Assembly (NCBI GenBank): GCA_963721435.1
Contig: CAVRJC010000006.1
Location: 248,001 to 312,000 of the forward strand
Length of the DNA: 64,000 nt
Direction of reading: 5' to 3'
Origin: CAVRJC01 sp963721435
Lineage (GTDB): Bacteria > Actinomycetota > Acidimicrobiia > IMCC26256 > DASPTH01
Numbering within the stretch: position 1 is the stretch's first letter; the number at the start of each line of letters is the position of its first letter. The position numbers and the translations under genes are program-made. This document shows, piece by piece, positions 44,182 through 52,690 of this stretch. The notes under the pieces were generated by a model that searched no databases, had not been told where the DNA came from, and saw only the letters and a list, made by a program, of their open reading frames with translations.

Positions 44182-44647
44182 TGTGCCCGGTGTGTCGCAC
44201 CCCCAACCCAGGGAGCGATGCATTCCGCGAGCGGTGCGGACACGACTTCACCGCGAAATCCACTCTCGAGGTGTGGGAGGCGGTCGTCACCGCGGATCGC
44301 CTGCTCAGTACGAGCGCATGGCACCAGATGTCGCCTTTCCGACCGACAACGTACCGCGGCACTTCCGCATCGATGTGCCCGAGACCTTGATCGGACGCCG
44401 GAGCGCCGTCCGCGGGATCATGCCGGAGATCGACCTCTCTCCTGCACCGGAGGACCCGTGCGTATCCCATCGTCACGCGCTCCTCGTCCGAGGTGCGGAT
44501 GACTTGTACGTGATCGTCGATCTCGGGTCGGCCAACGGGACATGGATGAACGACGACCAAGATCCGATCGCCATGAACGAGCGGGTGTCCGTCCTCGACG
44601 GCGACCGCATCTACCTGGGCGTGTGGACCGGCATCACTGTTGACTGA
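44181..44647 (+). CDS. FHA-domain protein with zinc ribbon, one frame change
   Basis: MCPVCRTPNPGSDAFRERCG is a zinc-ribbon-like start. After a frame change near 44308 the FHA domain follows: RHFRIDVPETLIGRRSAVRG, EDPCVSHRHALLVRGADDLY and VIVDLGSANGTWMNDDQDPI, with the pThr-contacting G-R and S-x-x-H residues. It is the last gene of the overlapping operon and is a candidate reader or substrate of the PknG-type kinase, as GarA is in mycobacteria. Confidence 0.8.
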
Positions 44648-44708
44648 GCAACACAATTGTTGCTCCGCAGCTACTGCGTGTGTGGGCCAAATGCCTGACG
44701 ATGGACGT

Positions 44709-45270
44709 ATGTTGCTGAGGCGCTCGACTGTGGTCCTTGCCTTGGGTGCCGCCCTGCTCCTCTCGGGGGGCGTCACCGCGGCTCACGGACAGGAGGCGGG
44801 TGCGGCCGCGGAGACGACGTCGTGGACGACGAAAGCGATCCCGAAGACACACCTCACCGTGCAGTATCCGTCGAGCTGGAGGGTCTTCCAGCCGAGAAGC
44901 ATCACCGGTCAGGCGGTGGTGCTGAAGGTCGGTGACCCGAAGAGCGATGGCGACAACCTGGTCGTGATCATCTACACCGGGAAGGACGCATTCTGGTACC
45001 ACGACCTTGCCGAATACCAGGCGGTCGCTGAAGCCAGCGCAGAATTTCAGCGATGGCGAGGTCGTTGGCAGCGCCTCCCCGGGCAGGGTCGGCACCATGC
45101 CGAGCTATCGGCACATCGAGAGCTACATGCTCCACAAACTTCCGGTGCTGTTCGGAAACTTGGAGATCCTCCAGGCGAAGGGCATCGTCGTGACGTTCAG
45201 CGTCACCGTCGACTCCAACGAGATGGATCTGGTCGAGGGGATCATCAACAGCGTGAAGGCGACGGTCTGA
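44709..45270 (+). CDS. Secreted hypothetical protein, one frame change
   Basis: MLLRRSTVVLALGAALLLSG is a signal peptide. The mature part HLTVQYPSSWRVFQP, VVLKVGDPKSDGDNLVVIIY resembles small secreted PsbP/DUF1795-like domains, but I do not claim the family. The frame changes near 45045 and continues GTMPSYRHIESYMLHKLPVL to ...GIINSVKATV at 45270. ~186 residues. It follows the FHA gene by 61 bases. Confidence 0.6.
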
Positions 45271-45399
45271 AGCCGCGAGCAGCACTTCCGCCGTCCGAGG
45301 CAAGAGCCCCTGTCGCTTCGCGTCGAAGATCACGTCGGCGATCGGCTCGATGTTGGTGCGCGTACGTGTTCGCCCTGATCGCGCTGGTCAGCCTGCCGA

Positions 45400-45764
45400 G
45401 CGCACGCGCCGTCGAACACGCGATTCAGGCGACCGGGCGCGCGTCGTGGCGCGCGAGCTGGGGAAGTACGGGATTCGGGTGAACGCGGTCGCCTGCCGGG
45501 GCCGACGCGCACACCGATGATGGCGGGCACCGACGCGCTCCCGGGTTCACCGAGACCATGATCGGCAACACTGCGCTCGGAAGACTCGGCAAAGTCGACG
45601 ATGTCGCCGACGCGGTGCTGGCGCTGTTGGCAATGCGCTGGGTGACCGGTCAGACCCTCGCGTGCGACGGCGGCATCACCCTGGCCGTGGGCACCGACAT
45701 CCCCGGCTTCGATCTCGACACTGCGGGCGACTGGTTCGACGCGAGGCTCGACGAGCCGACGTAG
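45400..45764 (+). pseudogene. C-terminal fragment of an SDR oxidoreductase
   Basis: After ARELGKYGIRVNAVA, and in another frame, ETMIGNTALGRLGKVDDVAD and MRWVTGQTLACDGGITL give the end of a classical SDR, with its usual G-x-D-G-G finish. The Rossmann start and the YxxxK site are missing. The preceding 100 bases do not contain them. Confidence 0.7.
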
Positions 45765-45854
45765 CGCCGCGGTCACGTCGGCCTTACCCGAAGGTGTCGC
45801 GGAACGAGCGCCGCGGAGATGTGATCACCGCGACCGTGGTGCGACGCTGGTCGT

Positions 45855-46380
45855 ATGACGCAGTTCGATCCTCACATCGTTCCATCCGAAGCCGATGAGA
45901 CGACCGAGTCGCCGCGACGGGGTGTGGGAAACATCCTGCTGACGAGCCTCACTGTCGTGGTGATCGCCGGCGCGATCGTGGCCGTGGTGCTCGGAATTCA
46001 GTCTTCCTCGTCGGCGTCTGATGCTCGAGACCGCACCGCGGGCTCTGCACCGCGACCGGCGCACGGCTGAGACACGCCAGCACGAAGCTGAGCACACGAT
46101 CAACATGATGCACGCGGCGGCGGCGAAGGTCCCGCTCGCGTTCAACACGCTCGCGGTGTCGTTCGATGCGGCAATCGCCGCGCACAACAACGTGGTCGCG
46201 GTGCACAACCATGGTGCCGCGCTCTACAACGCGGGCGACGTACGCGGCTCGAACGCGGTGTACACGGATGAGGGACCGGTCGCGATCGCCGCGTTCAACG
46301 CCAAGGCCGCGGCCGAGAAGAGCGCACTGGACGCCGCCGCGACTGCGGTGCACGACCTCGAGGAGGCCCTCAATGGCTGA
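45855..46380 (+). CDS. Single-pass coiled-coil protein, pair A (second copy), one frame change
   Basis: MTQFDPHIVPSEADETTESP (acidic N-terminus), a span (ILLTSLTVVVIAGAIVAVVL) and, after a frame change near 46020, a helical region: HEAEHTINMMHAAAAKVPLA, AALYNAGDVRGSNAVY, ending AATAVHDLEEALNG. YNAGD-RG and the DLEE end match the protein at 32319. It overlaps the next gene's start, as in the first pair. Confidence 0.6.
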
Positions 46381-46889
46381 CGCGGAGATCACGACACCCC
46401 CGGCGGTGGAACCAGAGCCGGAGCTCACACCTGCCGAGTCGCGTTCGTCGCATCTCGCGCTGGCGCATTGCCGGGCTCGTGGTCGCGGCTCTGGTGCTCG
46501 GCGGCGCCATTGCGTTCGCCGTCTCCGGCGCCAACGAGAAGAGCGCGGCCGAGCATGACCGGACCCGAGCCGCTGCGCAACTGCACCGGCAACGTGCCGG
46601 CGCCGAGAACACCGAAGCCGAGCTCTCGGTCGACCGTGCCCGCCTCGATGCGGCGAACCGAGCACTGGCAACGCCGCTCGCGACCGCGAACGTGATCAAT
46701 GACCTGGTCGCGCAAGGCGCCGCCGCGGCGGATGTCGCGCAGAGCGCAGCCGTTTCCGGGTCCGACGCGGACTACAACGCGGCGGTCGATCGCTCGAATG
46801 CGTTGGTCGACCAGCTCAACGCGGCGATCGATCGCCTCCACCAGCAGGTCACTGCGCTCGTGGGCTCGGCGCAATTGGCCCGTGCCTGA
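46373..46889 (+). CDS. Single-pass coiled-coil protein, pair B (second copy), one frame change
   Basis: MADAEITTPPAVEPEPELTP begins an acidic N-terminus; after a frame change near 46470 follow a span (GLVVAALVLGGAIAFAVSGA) and a long helix (NTEAELSVDRARLDAANRAL, NALVDQLNAAIDRLHQQVTA). Same layout as the protein at 32846. It starts inside the end of the preceding pair A gene. Function unknown. Confidence 0.6.
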
Positions 46890-47094
46890 GGAGAGTGAAA
46901 CTCGCTACTTGCGCGACCCATCAACTCGCTAACACGCCAACCGACTCCACATCCCCGACCTGGTAGCACGCCGATCAGCCGACGTTCAGAGCCCACCGCG
47001 CGCCCACCGACGCCAGCGCGAGAGATCTGGCACGCCGTCAGGTTCACGTACCAGGGTGCTGGTCTCGCTTCGGATCCACGGGTTCGCCGAGTAG

Positions 47095-47624
47095 TTGCCC
47101 GATGATTGCTGCGCCCGGCAGACCGCCACCTTGCGTCCCCCCATACAAGATGACGTACGTGCGCGCCAGGAGTTGGGCGTGCGTGCCGAGATCGTTCGCA
47201 TGTTCGGCACGACCGACGCCATCGACCGATCCAAGCCGCAAATCGGAGCACAGCGTTGGTTCTCCAATCTCGGCGCAGAAGGCGTGGTCGAGTGGTCGTG
47301 GACTCCGCGGTCGTTTCCTAGGGACCGCTCGCTTGCACTCCTTCAACGAGGCCTGCACGTGCGCCCGGTACGCGGTCGGATTCTTCGATCCGGGCCGTCT
47401 CGGGCAAGGATTTCGGGAAGGTCGTCACACGCCTCGTGTTGGGGCACGGGTTCGCTGACCTCGACCTTGAAGCGATCGAACTCGTCGTGCTCGATTTCAA
47501 CGAGCGCGCCCGCCGCTGTTGCGTCTCGTGCGGGTTTCAGGAGATCGAACGTGTTCCCTCGTGTGTCATCGACACACATCGCGCCACCGTTTGCTCGTTG
47601 TACTCAACGCTGCCGATCGAGTGA
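47095..47624 (+). pseudogene. GNAT-type N-acetyltransferase, frame-broken
   Basis: Pieces in several frames resemble a GNAT (RimJ-like) enzyme: TLRPPIQDDVRARQELGVRA, then CARYAVGFFDPGRLGQGF, KVVTRLVLGHGFADLDLEAI and VLDFNERARRCCVSCGFQEI (acetyl-CoA and C-terminal strands). At least three frame changes occur. Whether they are real or sequence errors is open. The bases from 46890 to 47094 hold nothing recognised. Confidence 0.6.
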
Positions 47625-47722
47625 GCACCCGACGGAGCTACACGCCTCGATCTGATTCGCGCGAAGCCTGCAGACGCTCCCAGCCGCGCGCTGCGCGCGA
47701 GGTCGTTGCATCTCGCACTCCT

Positions 47723-48457
47723 TCAACCTTCCAAGATGAGCTTCGCGACCGCGTTGGCTGCGTCCTCTTGCATCGAAGGGAGGATGTGCGAATAGGTGTC
47801 GAGCGTGATCATCACCGACGCGTGACCCAGGCGTTCGCTCACGACTTTGGCGGGAATGCCGGCGGCGAGCGCGGCCGTCGCATAGCTATGTCGGAGATCG
47901 TGCAGTCTGATCTTCGGGAGTCCTGCTTCTTGTGAGAGCTCGCCGAACGCGGCGGAGAGTCGGTGTGGGTGGACTACCGAGCCGTCTTCGCGCGTGAACA
48001 CGAGCCCGGTGTCGATCCAGGCTTCTCCCCACCGCAGGCGGTCCTCGAGCTGACGTTTGCGGTGCGCGTGCAACGCCGCGACGGTCGCGGGGTCGAGCGC
48101 GACCGAACGCCGCCCCTTCGCGGTCTTCGGTTGCAGGAGACGCACGTCGTCGTATTCGATCGCGGTGAGGCTCTGCACAACTGCAATGCGACCGTTCACG
48201 AGATCGACGTCGTCCCACGCGAGCCCGAGGACTTCGCCGCGCCGCATACCGGTGGTGATGATCAGCAGCCACGCCGCGGCCAAACGGTGACCATCGGTGC
48301 ACACCAAGAACGTGCGCAACTGGTCGGGTGACCAGACTTTCATCTCGGGCGTCTCGGACTTCGGCGGTGTCGCCAAGCTCGCCGGGTTACGCGCGAGATG
48401 CCCCCATCGCACCGCGTCGCTCAACGACTTGTGGAGCAGCGAATGGATGTTGCGCAC
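47723..48457 (-). CDS. int: Tyrosine recombinase (integrase), N-terminally truncated
   Basis: The catalytic domain is complete: Arg in TTGMRRGEVLGLAWDDVDL, Lys in KTAKGRRSVAL, HDLRHSYATAAL (H-x-x-R), LGHASVMITLDTYSHIL (His and the nucleophile Tyr). Upstream codons still read TLLTNITPAKLNTFYGELLT (core-binding domain) to about 48565, and the frame is open to a stop at ~48617 with no start. The arm-binding domain and part of the core-binding domain are missing. The 5' end faces the tRNA-Leu/att site. Probably inactive unless a start lies elsewhere. Confidence 0.85.
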   Translation of the reverse strand: MRNIHSLLHKSLSDAVRWGHLARNPASLATPPKSETPEMKVWSPDQLRTFLVCTDGHRLAAAWLLIITTGMRRGEVLGLAWDDVDLVNGRIAVVQSLTAIEYDDVRLLQPKTAKGRRSVALDPATVAALHAHRKRQLEDRLRWGEAWIDTGLVFTREDGSVVHPHRLSAAFGELSQEAGLPKIRLHDLRHSYATAALAAGIPAKVVSERLGHASVMITLDTYSHILPSMQEDAANAVAKLILEG

Positions 48458-48597
48458 CGTCTTGGGCCCGAGGCCACCTGCGCGCAGGTGGCGTCCATTG
48501 GTGAGCAGCTCGCCGTAGAAGGTGTTGAGCTTCGCGGGCGTGATGTTGGTGAGGAGCGTGCGGCCGAACGATGGCTGAGTGGTCTGGTGTCTGCCTG

Positions 48598-48623
48598 CCT
48601 CTGACGTATCCGCAGGTCAGAGG
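48598..48623. repeat. Inverted repeat between integrase and att site
   Basis: CCTCTGAC and GTCAGAGG form a perfect 8-bp inverted repeat with a 10-base spacer, ending five bases before the att repeat. It could be a recombinase arm site or a hairpin that ends tRNA transcription. Confidence 0.45.
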
Positions 48624-48627
48624 CCAT

Positions 48628-48678
48628 GTGCGAGCGGGGAGACTCGAACTCCCACACCTTTCGGTACCAGGACCTAAA
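48628..48678. repeat. Right attachment repeat inside tRNA-Leu
   Basis: 51 bp identical to 18192-18242. It covers the 3' part of the intact tRNA-Leu gene, from the base after the gene's end into the anticodon loop. Confidence 0.9.
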
Positions 48679-48710
48679 CCTGGCGCGTCTGCCGGTTCCG
48701 CCACGCTCGC
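48629..48710 (-). tRNA. tRNA-Leu (anticodon UAG)
   Basis: Read on the minus strand: acceptor GCGAGCG pairs with CGCTCGC and discriminator A; the D arm has GGCGGAACCGGCAGACGC; the anticodon stem CCAGG/CCTGG holds loop TTTAGGT, anticodon TAG; there is a long class II variable arm (TACCGAAAGGTGT) and T arm GGGAGTTCGAGTCTCCC. CCA is not encoded. It is the integration site of the 30-kb island. Confidence 0.95.
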
Positions 48711-48732
48711 AGTCGTCTACACGCTCTCGGGA

Positions 48733-49318
48733 TCAGTCTCGCACGGCGACCGATGCCGACAGGCGAGATTCGAGGCGATCGAGGAACTCGAGCCGGGTGG
48801 CCAGGAACTCGGGGTCGTCGACCGACTGCCCGGTGACGAGCCGCACGAGCTGGGGGAGCATGAGCGGCCCGATCACGAGCACGAGCTCCGAGAGCACGAG
48901 TTGCGCGGGGTCGAGGTCGTCGGGGAGGTTGCCCGCCGCCTGCTCGGCTTCGACCGTCTCGATCCACGTGCGGAAGAACTCGCGCCGCAACGCCTCGTTG
49001 GCAGGGTCGCTTGGGTGAGGTCTGCAGCGCCTCCCACATGAGCAGCCGCACGTACTCGCCGTCGCGTGCCAGTCGCTCCTGACGCGTGCGCAGCGGCGTG
49101 AGCGACGTCGGTTCGCGTGCGCTCCGCGAGGCGACGCCGGAGGATCTCGCGGAACAGCTCGTCCTTCGAGCCGAAGTAGTAGTAGAGCATCCGCTTGTTG
49201 ACCTTGGCGCGTGCCGCGATCGCGTCGACGCGCGCGCCGAGATCCCCTTGGCCGAGAACTCGTGCAGCGCGGCGGCGAGGATGCGCTCCTTGGTGGCTTC
49301 CGGGTCTCGCGTCGACAC
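48733..49318 (-). CDS. TetR-family regulator, frame changes
   Basis: VSTRDPEATKERILAAALHE begins the HTH domain, continuing in another frame GARVDAIAARAKVNKRMLYY then YYFGSKDELFREILRRRLAE. The ligand domain ends ANEALRREFFRTWIETVEAE and DPEFLATRLEFLDRLESRL. Frame changes lie near 49240, 49130 and 49020. It is divergent from an MFS pump with a palindromic operator between them, so it is the likely repressor of that pump and of itself. Confidence 0.8.
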
Positions 49319-49367
49319 CGATCGGCTCCTGAAGAACTTGCGAGGCGGGCGGCACCTCGCGTACGAT

Positions 49368-49389
49368 CTATTAACCAACCGGTTAATAG
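49368..49389. promoter_or_regulatory. TetR-type operator palindrome
   Basis: CTATTAACC-AACC-GGTTAATAG is a perfect 9-bp inverted repeat in the divergent tetR/MFS promoter region, 49 bases from the tetR start and 65 from the MFS start. A-T-rich flanks with a central AACCGGTT are typical of TetR operators. Confidence 0.8.
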
Positions 49390-49454
49390 TACCTCAGTTC
49401 GCAGCGTTGAGCTCGTAGGAGTGAGGTCGAGCCGTTTCCGCCACGTCTGCATCC

Positions 49455-51054
49455 GTGCCGACGCCAGCTCTCTCCGATCGGGCGTACGAACGCCGGTGGG
49501 TGACGCTCGGCGTGATCTGCATGGCGCTCGTCGTCATCACGATCGACAACACGATCCTCAACGTCGCGTTGCCGACGATCGTGCGCGAGCTCGACGCGAC
49601 CGGGTCGCAGCTCCAATGGATCGTCGACTCCTACGTGATCGTGTTCGCGTGCCTGCTGCTGACGGCCGGCGCGCTGGGCGACAAGTACGGGCGCAAGGGC
49701 GCGCTGATGTGCGGCGTCGCGCTGTTCGGCGCGTTCTCCGCGCTGGCGTCGTTCGCGACCTCGCCCGACCTGCTCATCGTCTGCCGCGGGCTCATGGGCA
49801 TCGGCGGCGCGCTGATCTACCCGACCACGCTGTCGATCCTCACCAACACGTTCACCGGTCGCGAGCGTGCACGCGCGATCGGCATCTGGGCCGGCATCTC
49901 GGGAGTCGGCATCGCGATCGGCCCGCTCGTCGGCGGGTTCCTCGTCGAGCACTTCTCGTGGGGCGCGGTGTTCCTCGTGAACGTGCCGGTCTGCATCGTC
50001 GCGTTCATCGCCGCCGCGATCTACGTGCCGACGTCGCGTGACCCCGACAACCGGCCGCTCGACCCGTTGGGCTCGCTCCTCTCGATCGTCACCCTGGTCG
50101 GCCTGCTCTACGCGATCATCCAGGCTCCCAGAAGCCGGGTGGACGGCCACCAACGTGCTGATCGGCTTCGCGGTCGGTCTCGTGTTCGGCGGCCTGTTCG
50201 CGGCGTGGGAGCTCCACACCCCGGAGCCGATGCTCGACCTCCGGTTCTTCGAGAACCCGCGCTTCTCCGCCGCGTCGGTGACCGTCACGCTGGTGACGTT
50301 CGCGGTGTTCGGCTCGACCTTCCTCCTCACGCAGTACTTCCAGTTCGTGCTCGGCTACTCGCCGCTCAAGGCGGGGCTGATGGCCATGCCGGTGGCGATC
50401 GGGATGATGCTGGCGGCGCCCAACGCGCCGCGGTTCGTGTTCCGGTTCGGCACCAAGCGCGTCGTCGTCACCGGCATCTGCGTGACCGCCACCGCCATGC
50501 TCCTCTACGGGTCGAACACCGTGATGTCGTCGTTCGTCGCCGGCGCCGCGGTCCGGCTCATCCTCGGCCTGGGCGTCGGCCTCACCATGGCGCCCGCAAC
50601 GGAGTCGATCATGGGCTCGCTGCCGCTCGGGAAGGCAGGTGTCGGCTCGGCCGTCAACGACACGACGCGCCAGACGGGCGGCGCGATCGGCATCGCGGTG
50701 ATGGGGAGCCTCTTCGCCGCCTTCTACCACCACTTCACGAGCGTGGCCGGGAAGCTGCCGGGCAACACCGCGGCGGCGGTGCACGACTCGGTCGGGAGCG
50801 CGCTCGTCGCCGCGGCCAAGTTGCCCGCCGCGCAGGCGGCCGTCGTTGAGCACGCGGCCCGAGGCGCGTTCATCGACGCGATGCGGTACACGTTCCCCAT
50901 CGGCGCGTGCATCGTGCTGACCGCGGCCGTGGTGGCGTGGAAGTGGTTGCCCGCGCGCGCGAACGACGACGTCGACCTCGCGTCGGCCTCCGACGACCAG
51001 GCGCAGGCGGAAGCCCGCGCGAAGTTCGACGACTTCGACACCGCCAACGCGTAG
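49455..51054 (+). CDS. DHA2/EmrB-type MFS drug exporter, one frame change
   Basis: A ~533-residue, 14-span pump: DNTILNVALPTIVRELDATG (family motif in span 1), QLQWIVDSYVIVFACLLLTA, GDKYGRKGALM (motif A), GIWAGISGVGIAIGPLVGGF (antiporter motif C). An extra A near 50130 (CTCCCAGAAG) shifts the frame; reading continues GWTATNVLIGFAVGLVFGG to the C-terminal cytoplasmic tail DDVDLASASDDQAQAEARAK. Expected to export small hydrophobic compounds under control of the divergent TetR. Confidence 0.9.
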
Positions 51055-51093
51055 CTTGCTGCCATCTCTGCCCGACCCGCACCTGCGCCCAGC

Positions 51094-51507
51094 CTGAGCA
51101 CCGCGGTCGCGGTCGCCGCCGGGGGCGCGATCGGCACGGTGGCGCGCTACGAGATCGGCCTCGCGTGGCCGGTCGCGGCGGGCACGTTCCCGTGGACGAC
51201 GCTGACCATCAACCTGATCGGCTCGTTCGTGCTCGGTGTGGTGCTCACCGTGGTCGCCGCCGACACAGCGGCCGCGGACCGGACGCGTGCGTTCGCCGCG
51301 GTCGGCGTCTGCGGGGGGTTCACGACCTTCTCCACGTGGATGGTGGAGACGGTCCTGCTCGCGCGGGACGGAGACGCAAGCCTCGGCGCGGCGTACACGC
51401 TGGTCAGCCTGATCGCGGGCCTGGCCGCGGTGATCGTCGGTGTGATGGTGGCGCGCGCGGTCGTGCACCGACCCATGCCCGTCTTCGATCCCGAGGACGA
51501 AGACTGA
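51094..51507 (+). CDS. crcB: CrcB/FluC fluoride channel subunit 1, start uncertain
   Basis: AGGAIGTVARYEIGLAWPVA, TLTINLIGSFVLGVVLTVVA, GVCGGFTTFSTWMVETVLLA are the Fluc hallmarks (G-x-x-x-R-Y, N-x-x-G-S-F, F-T-T-F-S-T). The first in-frame GTG (51139) would cut off the conserved N-terminal glycine segment, so the true start is upstream: CTG at 51094 or an ATG/GTG lost to an indel. It ends TGATG with the second subunit gene. Together they form the heterodimeric F- channel found in actinobacteria. Confidence 0.82.
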   Translation: MSTAVAVAAGGAIGTVARYEIGLAWPVAAGTFPWTTLTINLIGSFVLGVVLTVVAADTAAADRTRAFAAVGVCGGFTTFSTWMVETVLLARDGDASLGAAYTLVSLIAGLAAVIVGVMVARAVVHRPMPVFDPEDED

Positions 51508-51875
51508 TGGTCGTGTGGGTCGCGGTCGCGGGTGCACTGGGTGCGCTCGCGCGCTACGCGGTCCATCACGTCGTGCAATCTCGCGCGAGCGGCTTGTTTC
51601 CCGTACGGGACGGTGGTGGTGAACATCACCGGCGCGTTCGCGCTCGGGCTTCCTCACCGGCCTGTTCCTGTACCACGGCCTCGCGCCCGACGCACGCGTG
51701 GTCGTCGGCACGGGGTTTCTCGGCGCGTACACGACGTTCTCGTCGTTCTCGTACGAGACCCTCGGGCTGTTGCGGGACGACGCCCCGGTGGCCGCACTCG
51801 TCAATGCGTTCGGCAGCGTCGCGCGTCGGCCTCCTCGCGGCCGCCGCCGGCCTCGGGCTCGCCGGTCTCTTCTAG
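51507..51875 (+). CDS. crcB: CrcB/FluC fluoride channel subunit 2, frame changes
   Basis: MVVWVAVAGALGALARYAVH gives the N-terminal G-x-L-G-A-x-x-R-Y segment. In other frames follow YGTVVVNITGAFALG, VVVGTGFLGAYTTFSSFSYE (F-S-S-F-S-Y) and the end GLLAAAAGLGLAGLF. Frame changes lie near 51600, 51650 and 51825. It is a paralogue of the preceding gene in tandem. Confidence 0.8.
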   Translation: MVVWVAVAGALGALARYAVHHVVQSRASGLFPVRDGGGEHHRRVRARASSPACSCTTASRPTHAWSSARGFSARTRRSRRSRTRPSGCCGTTPRWPHSSMRSAASRVGLLAAAAGLGLAGLF

Positions 51876-52648
51876 CTCGACGCAGTGCTCGGCGCGTCGG
51901 CCGCGAGCGCGGCGCCGAGCTGATCGGCGATCGCCACCGCGATGCGTCCCTCGTCGATCGACACGCCGACGTCGGTGCGCGGCACGAGCACGAGGCGGCC
52001 GAGCTCGCGGCCGCGGCCGAGCACGCGGATGGCCGCGCCCTCGTCGGGCAGCGAGAGCTCGTGCCCGACGAAGCGCCGGTGCCCGGCATCGAGCGCGCCG
52101 AGGCGCCCGATCTCGGGGAGCTCCACCGACGGGACGGCCTCGTACCGGCACTCGCGCAACGAGAGCAGCTCGGTGAGCTCGGATTCGACTGCGCTGATGA
52201 TCGCCTCGATTGGCGCGCCGGCGGCCGCCAACTCGGCCACGCGGTGCACGCGAACCGTGTCTTCGTAGGTGCGGTCGCTCCGCTTGCGGCTCCGGTGCGC
52301 GAAGCCGACGAGCTGCGCGACGATCAGGCTGATCACGAGGAGGAGGACGGCGGTGCCGATGTCGTCGCCGTTGTCGATCTTGAGCGACTGGAACGGCCGG
52401 GTGAAGAAGAAGTCGTAGCACAGCGTCGACACGACGGCCGCGACGATGCCCGCGGTCCGACCCCCTTCGGCCGCCGCGATGACGACCACGATCACGAACA
52501 CGAGGGCGACGTTCGCGGCCACGATGCTCTCGGTGCGGAAGGGCACGAGCAGGCCCGAGATCACCAGGGGCGCGAGGCCTCCGATCACGAGTCCGAAGGC
52601 CTTCTGGCTGTCGTCGGGGACGTAGCGCCGCTCCCGGTTCTTCGTCAT
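51872..52648 (-). CDS. DUF4118/GAF-like membrane protein (KdpD-like without kinase)
   Basis: 258 residues from MTKNRERRYVPDDSQKAFGL. Four spans include LVIGGLAPLVISGLLVPFR, VALVFVIVVVIAAAEGG, and IVAAVVSTLCYDFFFTRPFQ, then DIGTAVLLLVISLIVAQLVG; the Y-D-F-F-F-T-x-P motif is the DUF4118 signature of KdpD sensors. A soluble GAF-like domain follows (RVHRVAELAAAGAPIEAIIS, AIADQLGAALA). No histidine kinase or USP domain is present. It is divergent from kdpFABCDE and may modulate it. Confidence 0.8.
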   Translation of the reverse strand: MTKNRERRYVPDDSQKAFGLVIGGLAPLVISGLLVPFRTESIVAANVALVFVIVVVIAAAEGGRTAGIVAAVVSTLCYDFFFTRPFQSLKIDNGDDIGTAVLLLVISLIVAQLVGFAHRSRKRSDRTYEDTVRVHRVAELAAAGAPIEAIISAVESELTELLSLRECRYEAVPSVELPEIGRLGALDAGHRRFVGHELSLPDEGAAIRVLGRGRELGRLVLVPRTDVGVSIDEGRIAVAIADQLGAALAADAPSTASS

Positions 52649-52690
52649 GGCATCAACGGTACGCCCGAACCGGGGCGACGGCACAGGGCC

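Noticed and set aside
36166..44647. Programmed ribosomal frameshifting to explain the broken PknG operon
   Set aside because: There are too many shifts, in both directions, without slippery sequences or downstream structures; the same kind of breaks occurs in kdpA and kdpB.
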